A stretch of DNA of 64,000 nucleotides, taken from CAVVGZ01 sp963841845. GTDB lineage: Bacteria; Chloroflexota; Anaerolineae; Anaerolineales; Anaerolineaceae. Position numbers and translations under genes: made by a program. The stretch spans positions 1 through 64,000 of the forward strand of contig CAWJEG010000009.1 in NCBI GenBank assembly GCA_963841845.1, in the 5' to 3' direction. The notes beneath the pieces were generated by a model. That model worked only from the letters and a program-made list of their open reading frames with translations, was not told the origin of the DNA and did not search any database. Below are positions 40,368-49,958 of this stretch, piece after piece (position 1 is the stretch's first letter; each line of letters opens with the position of its first letter).

Positions 40368-42605
40368 GCCAACTCCTCTTTGCTTAATTGGGACAAAGCA
40401 ATGCCCCGATAAACGTTGCAGTCCGCCATGAGTATATTATGGGTGCCTTTACCAACAATCCTACCTTCGTCCAGCACAATTATCTGCTCAGCATTCCTGA
40501 TGGTGGCAATGCGCTGCGTAACAATCATCATCGTACTGGAACCGATATAATCTTTAAGAGCTTTGCGCAAGGCAGCATCTGTTTTGAAATCCAGTGCGGA
40601 AAAACTGTCATCAAATATATAGATAGGGGCTTTCCTGACCAGGGCCCGCGCAATAGCAAGGCGCTGTTTCTGGCCGCCGGACACATTCATACCTCCTTGC
40701 GCCACTTCAGTCTGCATGCCTTCTGGTTTTGTGGAGATGAACTCGGTGGCCTGGGCAATGTTGGCAGCTAATTTCAAATCCTCGTCGGCAGCGTTTTGAT
40801 CTCCATATAACAGGTTGCTTTCAATTGTCCCGGAAAACAGCATCCCTTTCTGGGGAACGTAGCCAATCGTACTGCGGAGGTCATGCTGAGTTACCTCACG
40901 AATGTCGGTTCCATCCAAATAAATTGCACCTGCCGTAACATCGAAAAAGCGCGGGATTAAAGATACGATTGTGGATTTTCCAGAGCCGGTTGTGCCGATC
41001 AGGGCTGTAGTCTGACCGGGTTGCGCAGAAAAGCTGATATTGTGCAAGACATCTTCTTCTGCGCCGGGATAGCGGAATGAAACGTTACGGAATTCGACCG
41101 TCCCTGTGAACGGCTCGTTAAAGTTTTTTGGGAACTGTGGGTCTTTGATAACCGGATCAGTCTCCAACACATCAGCAATACGATCACCAGATACAGAGGC
41201 TCTGGGCAGGATGATGAACATCATTGCCATCATGAGAAAGGCCATTACGATTTGCATGGCATACTGCATAAATGCCATCATATCGCCGACTTGCATTGTG
41301 TTCTGGGCAACCTGGTGTGACCCAACCCAGATGATCAGTACACTCACCCCGTTCATTATGAGCATCATCAACGGCATCATTATGACCATTATCCGGCTGA
41401 TGAACAGGTTGACGCTGGTCAGGTCCTTATTGGATGCATCGAAACGGGTTTCTTCAAATTGCTGCATATTGAAGGCTCTTATGACCATCATTCCAGACAG
41501 ATTTTCACGTGTCACCAGATTAAGACGGTCAATAAGGCTTTGGATGATCTTAAATTTTGGCAGGGCTATTGAGAAGACAGTCAGGATCAAGCCCAGCAGG
41601 ACGATCACTGCCAGGGCGATGATCCACATCATTGAGCTGGATTTCGCCATTGCATGGATTACAGCGCCCACCCCAATAATAGGCGCATAAAAAACCATGC
41701 GCATCATCATCATAACCACGTTCTGGATCTGGGTTACATCGTTTGTTGAACGGGTTATCAGCGAAGCTGTAGAGAGCTTGTCAAATTCTATGTTGGAAAA
41801 ACTTTCAACCTGTCGGAAAACTTTCTGGCGTAGATCGCGCGCTAGGCCGGCAGCGGTTTTCGCAGCCAAGTAACCCACGGCGATCATACAGGCTCCAGAA
41901 AGCAGGGTCACGAGCAGCATCAAACCACCAATATGGATAATATAAGCGGATGAAAGTTTTCTGGTATCCATCCCTAGAGCAATGTACTCGGCCTTAATCG
42001 GTGCAGCAGCTGCCCGGATGATCATTTCGTCGCCCAGGGCGGCATACTTTGATTCGAATGTACTGCTAATCCTGGATCTCTGTGTTTCAGAAAGCTGCCT
42101 CAGAAGGGAAAAAATGTCAGCTCCAGGGGGAAGACTGGCAATATCAAAGCCCATGCTGGCAGCTAAAATCAGAGGCTTTGTCCGGATCCGCCAGAACCTG
42201 TTGGATGCCTGAAACGGCTAAAAATGCCTTACCCATCACCGGATTTAGCCAGTTGGTCTCTGCGGTGTTAATCTCATTGAGTATGTAAATTGGTTCTTGA
42301 GCAAGTCCAGGATATAAAATGACATTTTTGGCATAATCGGGTGAATTCGTGTCCGTCAGGGTGTAGTCAGATAGCACCCTTTTCATATTCGCTGCTCCCA
42401 TAAATAAGCCGAGCTTTTCCATTTCGCTCTGGCGGATTGCCACGGGTACAGCATTTTCCACACCCGCCAGTTGAATGCCGATATTCACGATATCGGCCAT
42501 ATAGTCGGGTAATGCCAGGTCGGCATTTGCCTGAACAAAAAGTAGGGCGATGGTAAGCAGGATCATGAGCGTATAGGGTTTTAAATACCTAATTAATCGC
42601 AGCAT
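40364..42605 (-). CDS. ABC exporter, fused permease-ATPase subunit 1, one frameshift
   Basis: Half-transporter of about 747 aa. MLRLIRYLKPYTLMILLTIA starts at the ATG 42,605. A ~130-residue extracytoplasmic insertion follows between spans 1 and 2. The rest of the six-span domain and the ATPase follow: Walker A GTTGSGKST, signature VSGGQKQRLAIARA, Walker B IYIFDDSFSALD. The residue after the Walker B Asp is Asp instead of the catalytic Glu, the mark of the degenerate subunit in heterodimeric exporters. One frame change near 42,150 (KASDFSCQHG to MGFDIASLPPGAD). First exporter gene after marR, 110 bp downstream. Confidence 0.88.
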
Positions 42606-42715
42606 AGTTGGAAAAACTCCTCAGATAAGACGCACAGATTGGTGCTGCGGCAGATTTTTCGAAATGAATAGCAACCACAATCAAGTTGAATGTTTGTCAG
42701 GCTGACCATTGTGAT

Positions 42716-43160
42716 TTACTCGTTGTTCTTTTGCGCTGCTTCGGTGAGCAATGTGAGCGCGGTAATAATCAATTTTTGCTGTTCCGGATTAAAGGAATTT
42801 GTTACACCTTCTATCCATTTACTGCGGGCATCAATGCCCATTTTCGATAACATTGTGTCCTTGTTGCGTCAGTGCCAGCCGCTTGGTACGGCGGTCATCA
42901 GGATCCTCTGTTCGTTCGATCAAATCCAATCCCACTAATCGGTCCACGGCCTGGCTGGCTGCGGCATTCGATACACCTAATTGTTCGCCTACCTCCGAGA
43001 CACTGCTATTTCCTCTATGGAAAAGACGCATCAGGATGTTGATTTGGGAAAATGATAATCCGGTAGTGGTCATGAATCGCTTGAAGTCACGCATGGAGCG
43101 GTGCATGAATATTTCTGACCATTCACGTATCACATCATTTAATAGTTTATCTGGCAACAT
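42716..43160 (-). CDS. MarR-family transcriptional regulator, one frameshift
   Basis: About 148 aa. Winged helix: LSFSQINILMRLFHRGNSSV, VGEQLGVSNAAASQAVDRLV, and wing RTEDPDDRRTKRLALTQQG. As written the frame stops at 42,831 (VIENGH). A frame change there restores the usual C-terminal dimerisation helix (RSKWIEGVTNSFNPEQQKLI, stop 42,716). I choose the ATG at 43,160 because AAGGA lies 8 nt upstream; an ATG three codons earlier (43,169) would touch that site. It heads the exporter operon and very likely represses it through the inverted repeat at its promoter. Confidence 0.85.
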
Positions 43161-43181
43161 AATAAACATCCTTTAATAGTT

Positions 43182-43221
43182 AATAACGATTGAATATATT
43201 ACCCTATCGTTAATCTGTCAA
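43182..43221 (-). promoter_or_regulatory. marR-exporter promoter with overlapping inverted-repeat operator
   Basis: On the minus strand TTGACA (43,221-43,216), 17-bp spacer, TATATT (43,198-43,193). Imperfect 9-bp arms AATAACGAT (43,182-43,190) and ATCGTTAAT (43,206-43,214), one mismatch, lie one in the spacer and one just past the -10 box. A bound MarR dimer would block RNA polymerase, so self-repression is the natural reading. Confidence 0.72.
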
Positions 43222-43460
43222 GACCTCGAATATAAAAAGAAAATAGTTAACCAACCAGCATATTGCAATTCCCTTACTTTTATGAAAATTGCAGGGAGGA
43301 TAAAAACACTATTGAATTGCCTCAATGAAATGAACAAGATGCCAGGAACAAAAAAACCAATCAGGCAAACCCAAAAATACCGGCTCATTCAAAGGATTTA
43401 TAAAAAAATATAGAAATTAGCAATTAACCATAACCCTATCCAATAAAGGATACCTGAAAT

Positions 43461-43489
43461 TTGCATGTCAATATTCATCCATGTATAAT
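43461..43489 (+). promoter_or_regulatory. Promoter of the inositol/ribose-type transporter operon
   Basis: TTGCAT (43,461-43,466), 17-bp spacer, perfect TATAAT (43,484-43,489), about 130 bp before the ATPase start. The leader between contains TTGT-N6-ACAA (inside ATTATTGTCTGAACACAACA), a possible regulator site. No regulator gene for this operon is seen in the window. Confidence 0.55.
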
Positions 43490-43617
43490 TGCTTTCAATG
43501 TGAAAGAAATGCTGCATTATTGTCTGAACACAACAATATTAATCATTTGCCACTAAATTTATTAGAATTGAAAACAATTTTAATCGCAACGATCAATGAA
43601 TCGGGAGAATACTATTA

Positions 43618-45133
43618 ATGTCTGATTTGATTCTTGAAATGAGGAATATTAATAAGAGTTTCTTCAATGTGAGGGTTTTGGATAATGTAAGTTTTGATCT
43701 GAGACCAGGGGAGGTGCATGCCCTGGTGGGCGAAAATGGGGCTGGTAAATCAACCCTGATGAAAATCTTAATGGGAATCTATCACAGGGACTCAGGCGAA
43801 GTGTTTTTTGATGGAAAAGAAATCGTTATTCAAAATCCCAAAGAAGCCATGGACAGCGGCATTGCCATGATCCCCCAGGAATTAAGTCCAGTGCTTGATA
43901 TGGAAGTGGGCGAATATATATTTATAGGCCGCGAAATTTGTAAAAACAATTTTGGTGGGTTAAGTATTGTTGACCAGAAAGCCCAGCATCAGGAAGCAAA
44001 CGAGATTTTCCAGAGATTGGGTATCGATATCAATACCAGAAGCTTGATGCGCCATTTGAGTGTGGCTCAAAAACAATTGGTGGAGATCATAAAAGCGATA
44101 TCACTTGATTCTAAAGTTGTGATTATGGATGAGCCTACATCTGCCATCACGTATAAAGAAGTGGATACCCTCTTTGATCAGATTAAGAAGCTGAACGAGC
44201 ATGGTGTGGCTGTCATTTATATTTCCCATAAAATGGAAGAGATCTTCAAAATTGCCGACCGGATCACCGTGCTCAGGGATGGAAAACACATCTGTACGGA
44301 AAGTGCAAAAAATTTAGACCGAGAAAAAACGATCAAATATATGGTAGGGCGGGAAATCACAGAGGTTTTTCCTAAAGAGCACACAAAAATAGGTGATGTG
44401 ATCCTGGAAGTTCGCAATTTCTCGTTCAAGAACAAATTTCGGGATATTAACTTCATATTACATAAGGGGGAAATTCTTGGCGTAGCCGGACTGGTTGGGG
44501 CAGGAAGAAGTGAATTGGTTGAAAGCATCTTTGGAATCACGAAACACGAATCTGGAGAGGTCCTCATAAAAGGAAGACCGATATCCATCCATACTCCCCA
44601 AAGTGCAATAGAAAACCGCATCGCCCTGATTACAGAAGACCGCACACATACGGGGTTGAATCTTAAATCGACCGTTGCACATAATATCACTTTAGTCTAT
44701 TTAAACAAGTTGGCAAAAGCCGGGGTGATTAATAATAAAAAGGAGGTTGAAGCTGCCGAGTCTTATATCCGTAAATTAAGTATCAAGACACTTTCCAGAA
44801 CGAGTTTTGTGCGGTCCTTAAGTGGAGGCAATCAACAAAAAGTTGTCCTGGCAAAATGGTTACTTGGCAGAACCTGAAATAATCATCCTGGATGAACCAA
44901 CCCGCGGGATTGATGTTGGCGCAAAAAGAGAGATCTATATCCTTATAAATGAACTGGCAAAAGCGGGAAAAGCGATAATAATGATCTCCTCGGAAATTGC
45001 GGAATTAATGGGTTTGGCAGATCGAATCATCGTATTAGCAGGTGGTAGATTAACTGGTGAAATTCCACGCGAAAACTTTACCCAAGAGGGCATCATGCGA
45101 TTTGCATCCAAATTTGAGGTGGTTCATGAGTAA
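43618..45133 (+). CDS. Ribose/inositol-type ABC importer, double ATP-binding protein, one frameshift
   Basis: RbsA/MglA-type subunit, about 505 aa with two ATPase halves. First half: Walker A GENGAGKSTLMK, signature LSVAQKQLVEI, Walker B VVIMDEPTSAI. Second half: degenerate Walker A GLVGAGRSELVESIFG, signature LSGGNQQKVVLAKWL, Walker B IIILDEPTRGIDVGAK. One extra T at 44,864-44,865 (TACTTGGCAG instead of TACTGGCAG) shifts the frame just after LAKWLL; the frame then continues intact to 45,133. GGGAG lies before the ATG. Partner of the following permease and lipoprotein; context with IolB and IolD suggests inositol as substrate. Confidence 0.9.
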
Positions 45134-46088
45134 ACAAAACAACAATTCCATTAAACTGAATTCCTTGCGGGAACTGGGTATTTTCATTGCTTTTATTGCC
45201 ATTTTGACTATTTTAGTGGTACTTTCGCCGAATGCCTTTGCCCGCCCGGCTAACCTCATCAATATCATAAAACAGGCGTCAATTAACGGCATTCTGGCAA
45301 TGGGTATGATGTTCGTGATCATCTCCGGAGGTATTGATCTATCTGTTGGCTCTATTGTCGCTCTCACGGGCGTGATTGCTGCCAGTTTTGCTCATCCTGG
45401 AGAATTTCCACTTGTTGTACCTATCGTTTTGGCAGCAACCGTTGGCCTCTTGGCTGGTGTTTTGAATGGGGTTGGTGTTGCATATGGAAACATTCCGCCA
45501 TTTATCGTCACACTTGGTTCCATGACCATCATTCGAGGTTTGGCATTAATCGCCAGCAATGGACAGCCGGTATTTAATGTAACTAAAGCATTTGAAAATC
45601 TTGCAGGCGGGTTTGTATTGAATACGATTCCCCATTTGGTAGTGTATTTTGTTATTGTTACAATTATCAGTGCCTTCTTACTCACAAAAACGGTTTTTGG
45701 CCGGAGGGTTTATGCAGTAGGTGGAAATGAGATTGCCGCAAAAGTATCCGGTATCAATGTCTCGAAGATCAAAATTGCTGTTTACTCAATTTCTGGATTT
45801 TTAGCTGGAATTGCGGGGGCTTTGCTGGCTTCCCGCATTGTATCTGGCAATCCAACCGCCGGCCAGGCATACGAACTGGATGCCATTGCAGCAGTTATTA
45901 TTGGTGGTGTGAGCATGTCGGGTGGTGCAGGAAAATGGTATGGGACAGTAATCGGTGCATTGTTAATCGCAGTGATTGGAAACGGATTGGATATTTTGAA
46001 TGTCTCTTCCCACTTTCAATTATTAATAAAGGGGTCGATTATCATTATCGCCGTTCTTTTAGACATGAAGGGAAAAGGGAAAGAATAA
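45126..46088 (+). CDS. Ribose/inositol-type ABC importer permease
   Basis: RbsC-type permease, 320 aa, with about ten hydrophobic segments. Typical stretches are GMMFVIISGGIDLSVGSIVA, GNIPPFIVTLGSMTIIRGLA, TVFGRRVYAVGGNEIAAKVS and AVIIGGVSMSGGAGKWYGTV. The ATG at 45,126 overlaps the end of the ATPase gene by 8 bp and has GAGG upstream; the longer open frame from 45,057 lies within the ATPase. Intact. Forms the transmembrane channel with the double ATPase. Confidence 0.93.
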   Translation: MSKQNNNSIKLNSLRELGIFIAFIAILTILVVLSPNAFARPANLINIIKQASINGILAMGMMFVIISGGIDLSVGSIVALTGVIAASFAHPGEFPLVVPIVLAATVGLLAGVLNGVGVAYGNIPPFIVTLGSMTIIRGLALIASNGQPVFNVTKAFENLAGGFVLNTIPHLVVYFVIVTIISAFLLTKTVFGRRVYAVGGNEIAAKVSGINVSKIKIAVYSISGFLAGIAGALLASRIVSGNPTAGQAYELDAIAAVIIGGVSMSGGAGKWYGTVIGALLIAVIGNGLDILNVSSHFQLLIKGSIIIIAVLLDMKGKGKE

Positions 46089-46175
46089 ATAAAATCATTT
46101 ATAATAGACAAGTTACAGGATAGGGTTTATTTCAGAAAAATGGTGAGTGACAAAATAGAGAAAATAGGAGGATAT

Positions 46176-47150
46176 ATGAAGTTCACAAAAAGATTCACAA
46201 TGATATTTGCCGTAATTCTGGTTGTCGCCTTGTTTGTTGGTTGTGCGCCACAACCAGCTGCTGAGGTTGAGCCTGCTGCTCCTGCAGAGGCTGCTGAAAC
46301 AGCTAAACCATATGCATTCATGATCAGCCATCAGACCAATGCTTTCACCAATGAGCTTACTGCAGCAGTTCAATCAAAAGCTGATGAGTTGGGTGTTGAT
46401 CTTGTTGTTTATGACGCAGAGAAAGATGCAGCCAAACAGGTTAGCCAGATTGAAACTGCTACAACTCAGGGCGTTTCAGGAATCGTGATTGAACCCGTTT
46501 CAGTCGATGGTGTTGTACCTGCCCTTGAGGCTGCAAAAGCTGCCGGTATCCCGGTTGTGGTTGTTAACCAGAAAATCAGCAAACCAGAAGCTGCCAACTC
46601 CTTTGTTGGTGTAGAAAACGTGGATGGTGGTGTTCTTGAAATGAAAACTGCTGCTGAGGCTATTGGCGGTGAAGGTAATGTTGCTTTCCTGCTTGGACCT
46701 CTTGGCTCTGACGCGCAAATTGGAAGAACCGACGGTTATAAAAAGGTTCTTGAGGAATACCCCAACATCAAAGTTGTGTATGAACAAACAGCCAACTGGG
46801 TTACCGAAGAAGCCCTGGCCTTGGTTGAAAACTGGCTTCAGACAGGCACCCCTCTTAAAGCTATCATCGCCAATAATGACGGCATGGCAATGGGCGCTTT
46901 GAAGGCTGTTGAAGATGCCAAGCTTCTTGACAGCATTAAAGTTTACGGATTGGATGCTACCCCGGATGCATTAGCTGCTGTAAAAGATGGCCGCCTGGCA
47001 GCGACGATTTCCCAGAACACAACCGTTCAGGGTCAGACTGCTATGGATACGGTAGTAAAAATTGCAAATGGTGAAACAGTACTCCCTGAAATCCTGGTGG
47101 ATTTTGTGCTTATCACCAAAGACAATGTAGACCAATTTATTACAGAGTAA
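46176..47150 (+). CDS. Ribose/inositol-type ABC importer substrate-binding lipoprotein
   Basis: A 324-aa periplasmic-binding protein of the type I sugar-binding fold. Signal with lipobox-like ALFVGC (lipid-linked Cys23), a short Ala/Pro/Glu-rich linker, then YAFMISHQTNAFTNELTAAV, TTQGVSGIVIEPVSVDGVVP, AGIPVVVVNQKISKP, LKAIIANNDGMAMGALKAVE and VYGLDATPDALAAVKDG. The start at ATG 46,176 follows AGGAGGATAT; the frame is open from 46,140 but without a site. The ligand is probably inositol or a related sugar, from the operon content. A strong terminator follows. Confidence 0.93.
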   Translation: MKFTKRFTMIFAVILVVALFVGCAPQPAAEVEPAAPAEAAETAKPYAFMISHQTNAFTNELTAAVQSKADELGVDLVVYDAEKDAAKQVSQIETATTQGVSGIVIEPVSVDGVVPALEAAKAAGIPVVVVNQKISKPEAANSFVGVENVDGGVLEMKTAAEAIGGEGNVAFLLGPLGSDAQIGRTDGYKKVLEEYPNIKVVYEQTANWVTEEALALVENWLQTGTPLKAIIANNDGMAMGALKAVEDAKLLDSIKVYGLDATPDALAAVKDGRLAATISQNTTVQGQTAMDTVVKIANGETVLPEILVDFVLITKDNVDQFITE

Positions 47151-47194
47151 TTCAATAAAAAATACTCACTCTCCTGAAGTAAACCGGTAAATTC

Positions 47195-47232
47195 ATGGAG
47201 CTGCGTTCAATAAACGCAGCTCCATTGTTTTA
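47195..47232 (+). terminator. Strong intrinsic terminator after the transporter genes
   Basis: A perfect 13-bp stem, ATGGAGCTGCGTT (47,195-47,207) with AACGCAGCTCCAT (47,213-47,225), loop CAATA, then TGTTTTAAAT. It separates the importer from iolB, so the catabolic genes need read-through or their own promoter. Confidence 0.85.
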
Positions 47233-47355
47233 AATATTTGTTTAAATCATTTACGAATATGTAAAGAAATATTAAAATTATATAACCTGGTTTTTCAATT
47301 ACGGGTTGGTTATGAATATATTAACAAATTCGATTTTCAATGAAGGAAGCCAAAC

Positions 47356-48241
47356 ATGCCTTATAAAAAACCCCTTAGTATTTCCCCTGATTTCGAAAAT
47401 GATGAATACATTAGAGTCACCCCTGAGATTGCAGGTTGGGAGCATTTATCCTTTGCGGCACGAAAAATAACCCTGGGATCAACCTGGGAATCCTTCACTG
47501 CTGATAATGAGATGGCGATTGTGCTTCTGGGCGGACAGGCTGAAATTTTCATCCGACCGGCTGAGCTGGAAAAAAATAGGTAGACGGCCTGATGTTTTCT
47601 CCGGTATGCCGTATACGGTCTATATTCCCAGAAACACTCAATTTTCCATCAAGGCATTATCCACCGAGTTGGACCTGGGGTATGGATGGGCGTTAACTAA
47701 CCAGGATCATGCCATGCAATTAATTACTCCGGAAATGGCCAGGATTGAAATCAGGGGCGGAGGAAATGTGACCCGCCAAATCAACTCAATGATAGCCCCG
47801 GGATTCGACTGCCACCGGCTGGTGGCTGTTGAAGTTTATACACCTTCTGGTAATTGGAGTTCTTATCCCCCGCATAAGCATGACCGCCACCGATATGATG
47901 AAAATGGAAACCTTATTGAAGCAGATCTTGAGGAAATATATTTTTACAAAATCGATAAGCCAAAAGGGTTTGCGTATCAACGAATCTATACAGGTGACGG
48001 AGAAATCGATGAACTAATCCTGGTGCACGATAATATGCTGGTCCTCTCTCCAGAAGGGTATCATCCCGTTGTTTCAGCACCCGGGTATACCACTTATTAC
48101 TTGAACTTTTTAGCAGGGAGTGCGCAATCGCTGACCAGTTCTGATGACCCAGACCATTCCTGGGTTAAGCAAACATTTGGAGAAAAAGACCCTCGCGTAC
48201 CTGTGGTGAATTTGGAAATGGAATCCCAAGACCAAGCCTGA
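47356..48241 (+). CDS. iolB: 5-deoxy-glucuronate isomerase (IolB), one frameshift
   Basis: Cytosolic isomerase of myo-inositol catabolism, turning 5-deoxy-D-glucuronate into 2-deoxy-5-keto-D-gluconate. Double-cupin protein of about 295 codons (Bacillus IolB is ~270). Typical residues: WESFTADNEMAIVLLGGQAE, YTVYIPRNTQFSIKA, a metal-ligand cluster PHKHDRHRY followed by LEEIYFYKIDKPKGFAYQRI, and VLSPEGYHPVVSAPGY. A run of seven A (47,570-47,576) carries one base too many: the first frame stops at 47,583, and shifting there restores the family sequence (KIGRRPDVFSGMPYTVYIP). The site type suggests a homopolymer error or slippage. Confidence 0.9.
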
Positions 48242-48845
48242 TACAGGGGATAACAATTATTCAACGGTGAGTCATCAATAAACAGGATTCTTTTACGAAA
48301 ATTGCCTACCCACTTCCGCGGAAAAAGAAACCATCCCTTACTTGCGCAATCATAGCGGAAGTATCCATTTTGCTGTGTTTTGATGGGAATGGGAGACGTG
48401 TTTTTAGGTACCTTCTACGATATTAGCAATTAGAAAATTGAATAATTTTGCCAGGGAATCAAGCGGTGAAGAAATTGTTATAATATCAAGCACAGTGTAC
48501 GGCTGCAGTATCCCTGCAAGCCTAGAGGATGGGTCATTAAAATCAGTATTCGAGCCAGGAAAATTACGGACAAAAATAGCCCAATCACACCGTGTCGTGA
48601 AAAGTGGCTATAATGGCATTGGTTTGCAATACTTTAACCATGGCTTGTGTAAAGCGGAAAAATATTACTCTGAGGAAATTATTTGCAGGGAGAATTATCC
48701 CAAAACTACCAGGTTTTCTACCTCTATACAGCAATATATTCATTCAGGAAGAAATTATTCGATTGTCCTGGTAGAAAAAATTAATCAATAGAATTTATTG
48801 CAACGAAAACTGATTTGATATTGATATCCACACGAAGGAGGAAAA
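48242..48845 (+). other. 600-bp gap in the inositol cluster with one doubtful 117-codon frame
   Basis: A plus-strand frame from 48,438 (TTG) to 48,791 has no ribosome binding site and no recognised family. It could be the relic of another inositol gene, but I see no IolE, IolG or IolC signature. AAGGAGG before 48,846 belongs to the next gene. Confidence 0.3.
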
Positions 48846-49934
48846 ATGGCAAGCGATGTTGGTATGAGCCCCTTGCAAAAATCTGTCACAGGTTTTCCAA
48901 CCGATTACTGGAATGATTCCTGTTCCTTTAAAGAATTAACCTACGCCATTGAACGGGGTGCGGTAGGGGCAACCACAAATCCAACGATTGTTCTTGACGT
49001 ATTAAAGCAAGAATTGGATCAATGGGAAAAACGAATTGTTCATATCATTAAAGAAAATCCGGATTGGAATGAAGAAAGTGTTACCTGGAAATTAAACGAA
49101 GAAATGGCTGTACGGGGCGCTGAGCTTTTATACCCTGTGTTTCAGCGGGAAAACGGAAAAAAAGGACGCATCTCCATCCAAACCAACGCAGCCAATTACC
49201 GGAACGCTGCTGCAATAACCAAACAGGCAATTCACTTTAATACCCTTGCTCCAAATATCCAGGTAAAAATCCCGGTGACAAAAGCAGGAATTAACGCCAT
49301 TGAAGAAGCAACTTTCGAAGGGATAAATATAAATGCCACTGTCTGTTTCACGGTTCCACAGGCAATTGCCGTTGCAGAAGCGATTGAACGTGGTTTAAAC
49401 CGCAGGTCTGCTGCAAAAAAATCCGTGGCCAATATGACACCTGTTTGCACCATCATGATTGGCAGAACCGATGATTGGATTAAAGTAGTGGCGGAACGAG
49501 ATGGCATTATTGTCAACCCTGCTTATTATAATTGGGCGGGCGTTGCCTGTATTAAGAAAGCCTATGATATTTATAAGGAACGCAAATACCGGACAAGGTT
49601 GTTAGCAGCCGCCTACCGGCATCACCTGCACTGGTCTGAACTGATCGGTGGAGACATTATTCTTACCATACCTTATGCCTGGCAGGTTCGATTTAATCAA
49701 TCGGATATTGAAGTTAAGGAAAGAATGAGCCATCCTGTTCCTCAAGAAATCATCTCCAGCCTATATGATCACTTTGATGATTTTAGAAAAGCGTACGATG
49801 AAGATGGATTGTCAGCAGATGAATTTGATTCATACGGTGCGACTGTCCGCACTCTACGAGGGTTCATTGGCTCCTATCATGATCTTGTGGGCGTGATAAG
49901 AAATTATATGCTTCCAAATCCGGATAAACGCTAA
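48846..49934 (+). CDS. Transaldolase-family protein in the inositol cluster
   Basis: A 362-aa class I aldolase-fold protein of the transaldolase family. Typical stretches: GAVGATTNPTIVLDVL, ISIQTNAANYRNAAAI, the Schiff-base lysine in NIQVKIPVTKAGI, GININATVCFTVPQAIAVAE, and MIGRTDDWIK. AAGGAGG lies before the ATG. Position between iolB and iolD, with 24 bp to iolD, ties it to inositol breakdown. The usual pathway ends with the aldolase IolJ, which splits the 2-deoxy-5-keto-gluconate phosphate. A transaldolase-type enzyme could replace it or handle another sugar phosphate; this is inference. Intact. Confidence 0.85.
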   Translation: MASDVGMSPLQKSVTGFPTDYWNDSCSFKELTYAIERGAVGATTNPTIVLDVLKQELDQWEKRIVHIIKENPDWNEESVTWKLNEEMAVRGAELLYPVFQRENGKKGRISIQTNAANYRNAAAITKQAIHFNTLAPNIQVKIPVTKAGINAIEEATFEGININATVCFTVPQAIAVAEAIERGLNRRSAAKKSVANMTPVCTIMIGRTDDWIKVVAERDGIIVNPAYYNWAGVACIKKAYDIYKERKYRTRLLAAAYRHHLHWSELIGGDIILTIPYAWQVRFNQSDIEVKERMSHPVPQEIISSLYDHFDDFRKAYDEDGLSADEFDSYGATVRTLRGFIGSYHDLVGVIRNYMLPNPDKR

Positions 49935-49958
49935 ATCAGAAAAACAAGGTAGAAAACA

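Noticed and set aside
44850..44890. Programmed frameshift in the ribose-type ATPase
   Set aside because: There is no slippery heptamer with a downstream structure. A single extra T explains it, and similar breaks occur throughout the window.
48438..48791. 117-codon frame as an inositol gene
   Set aside because: TTG start without ribosome binding site, no conserved motif, composition like the surrounding spacer.
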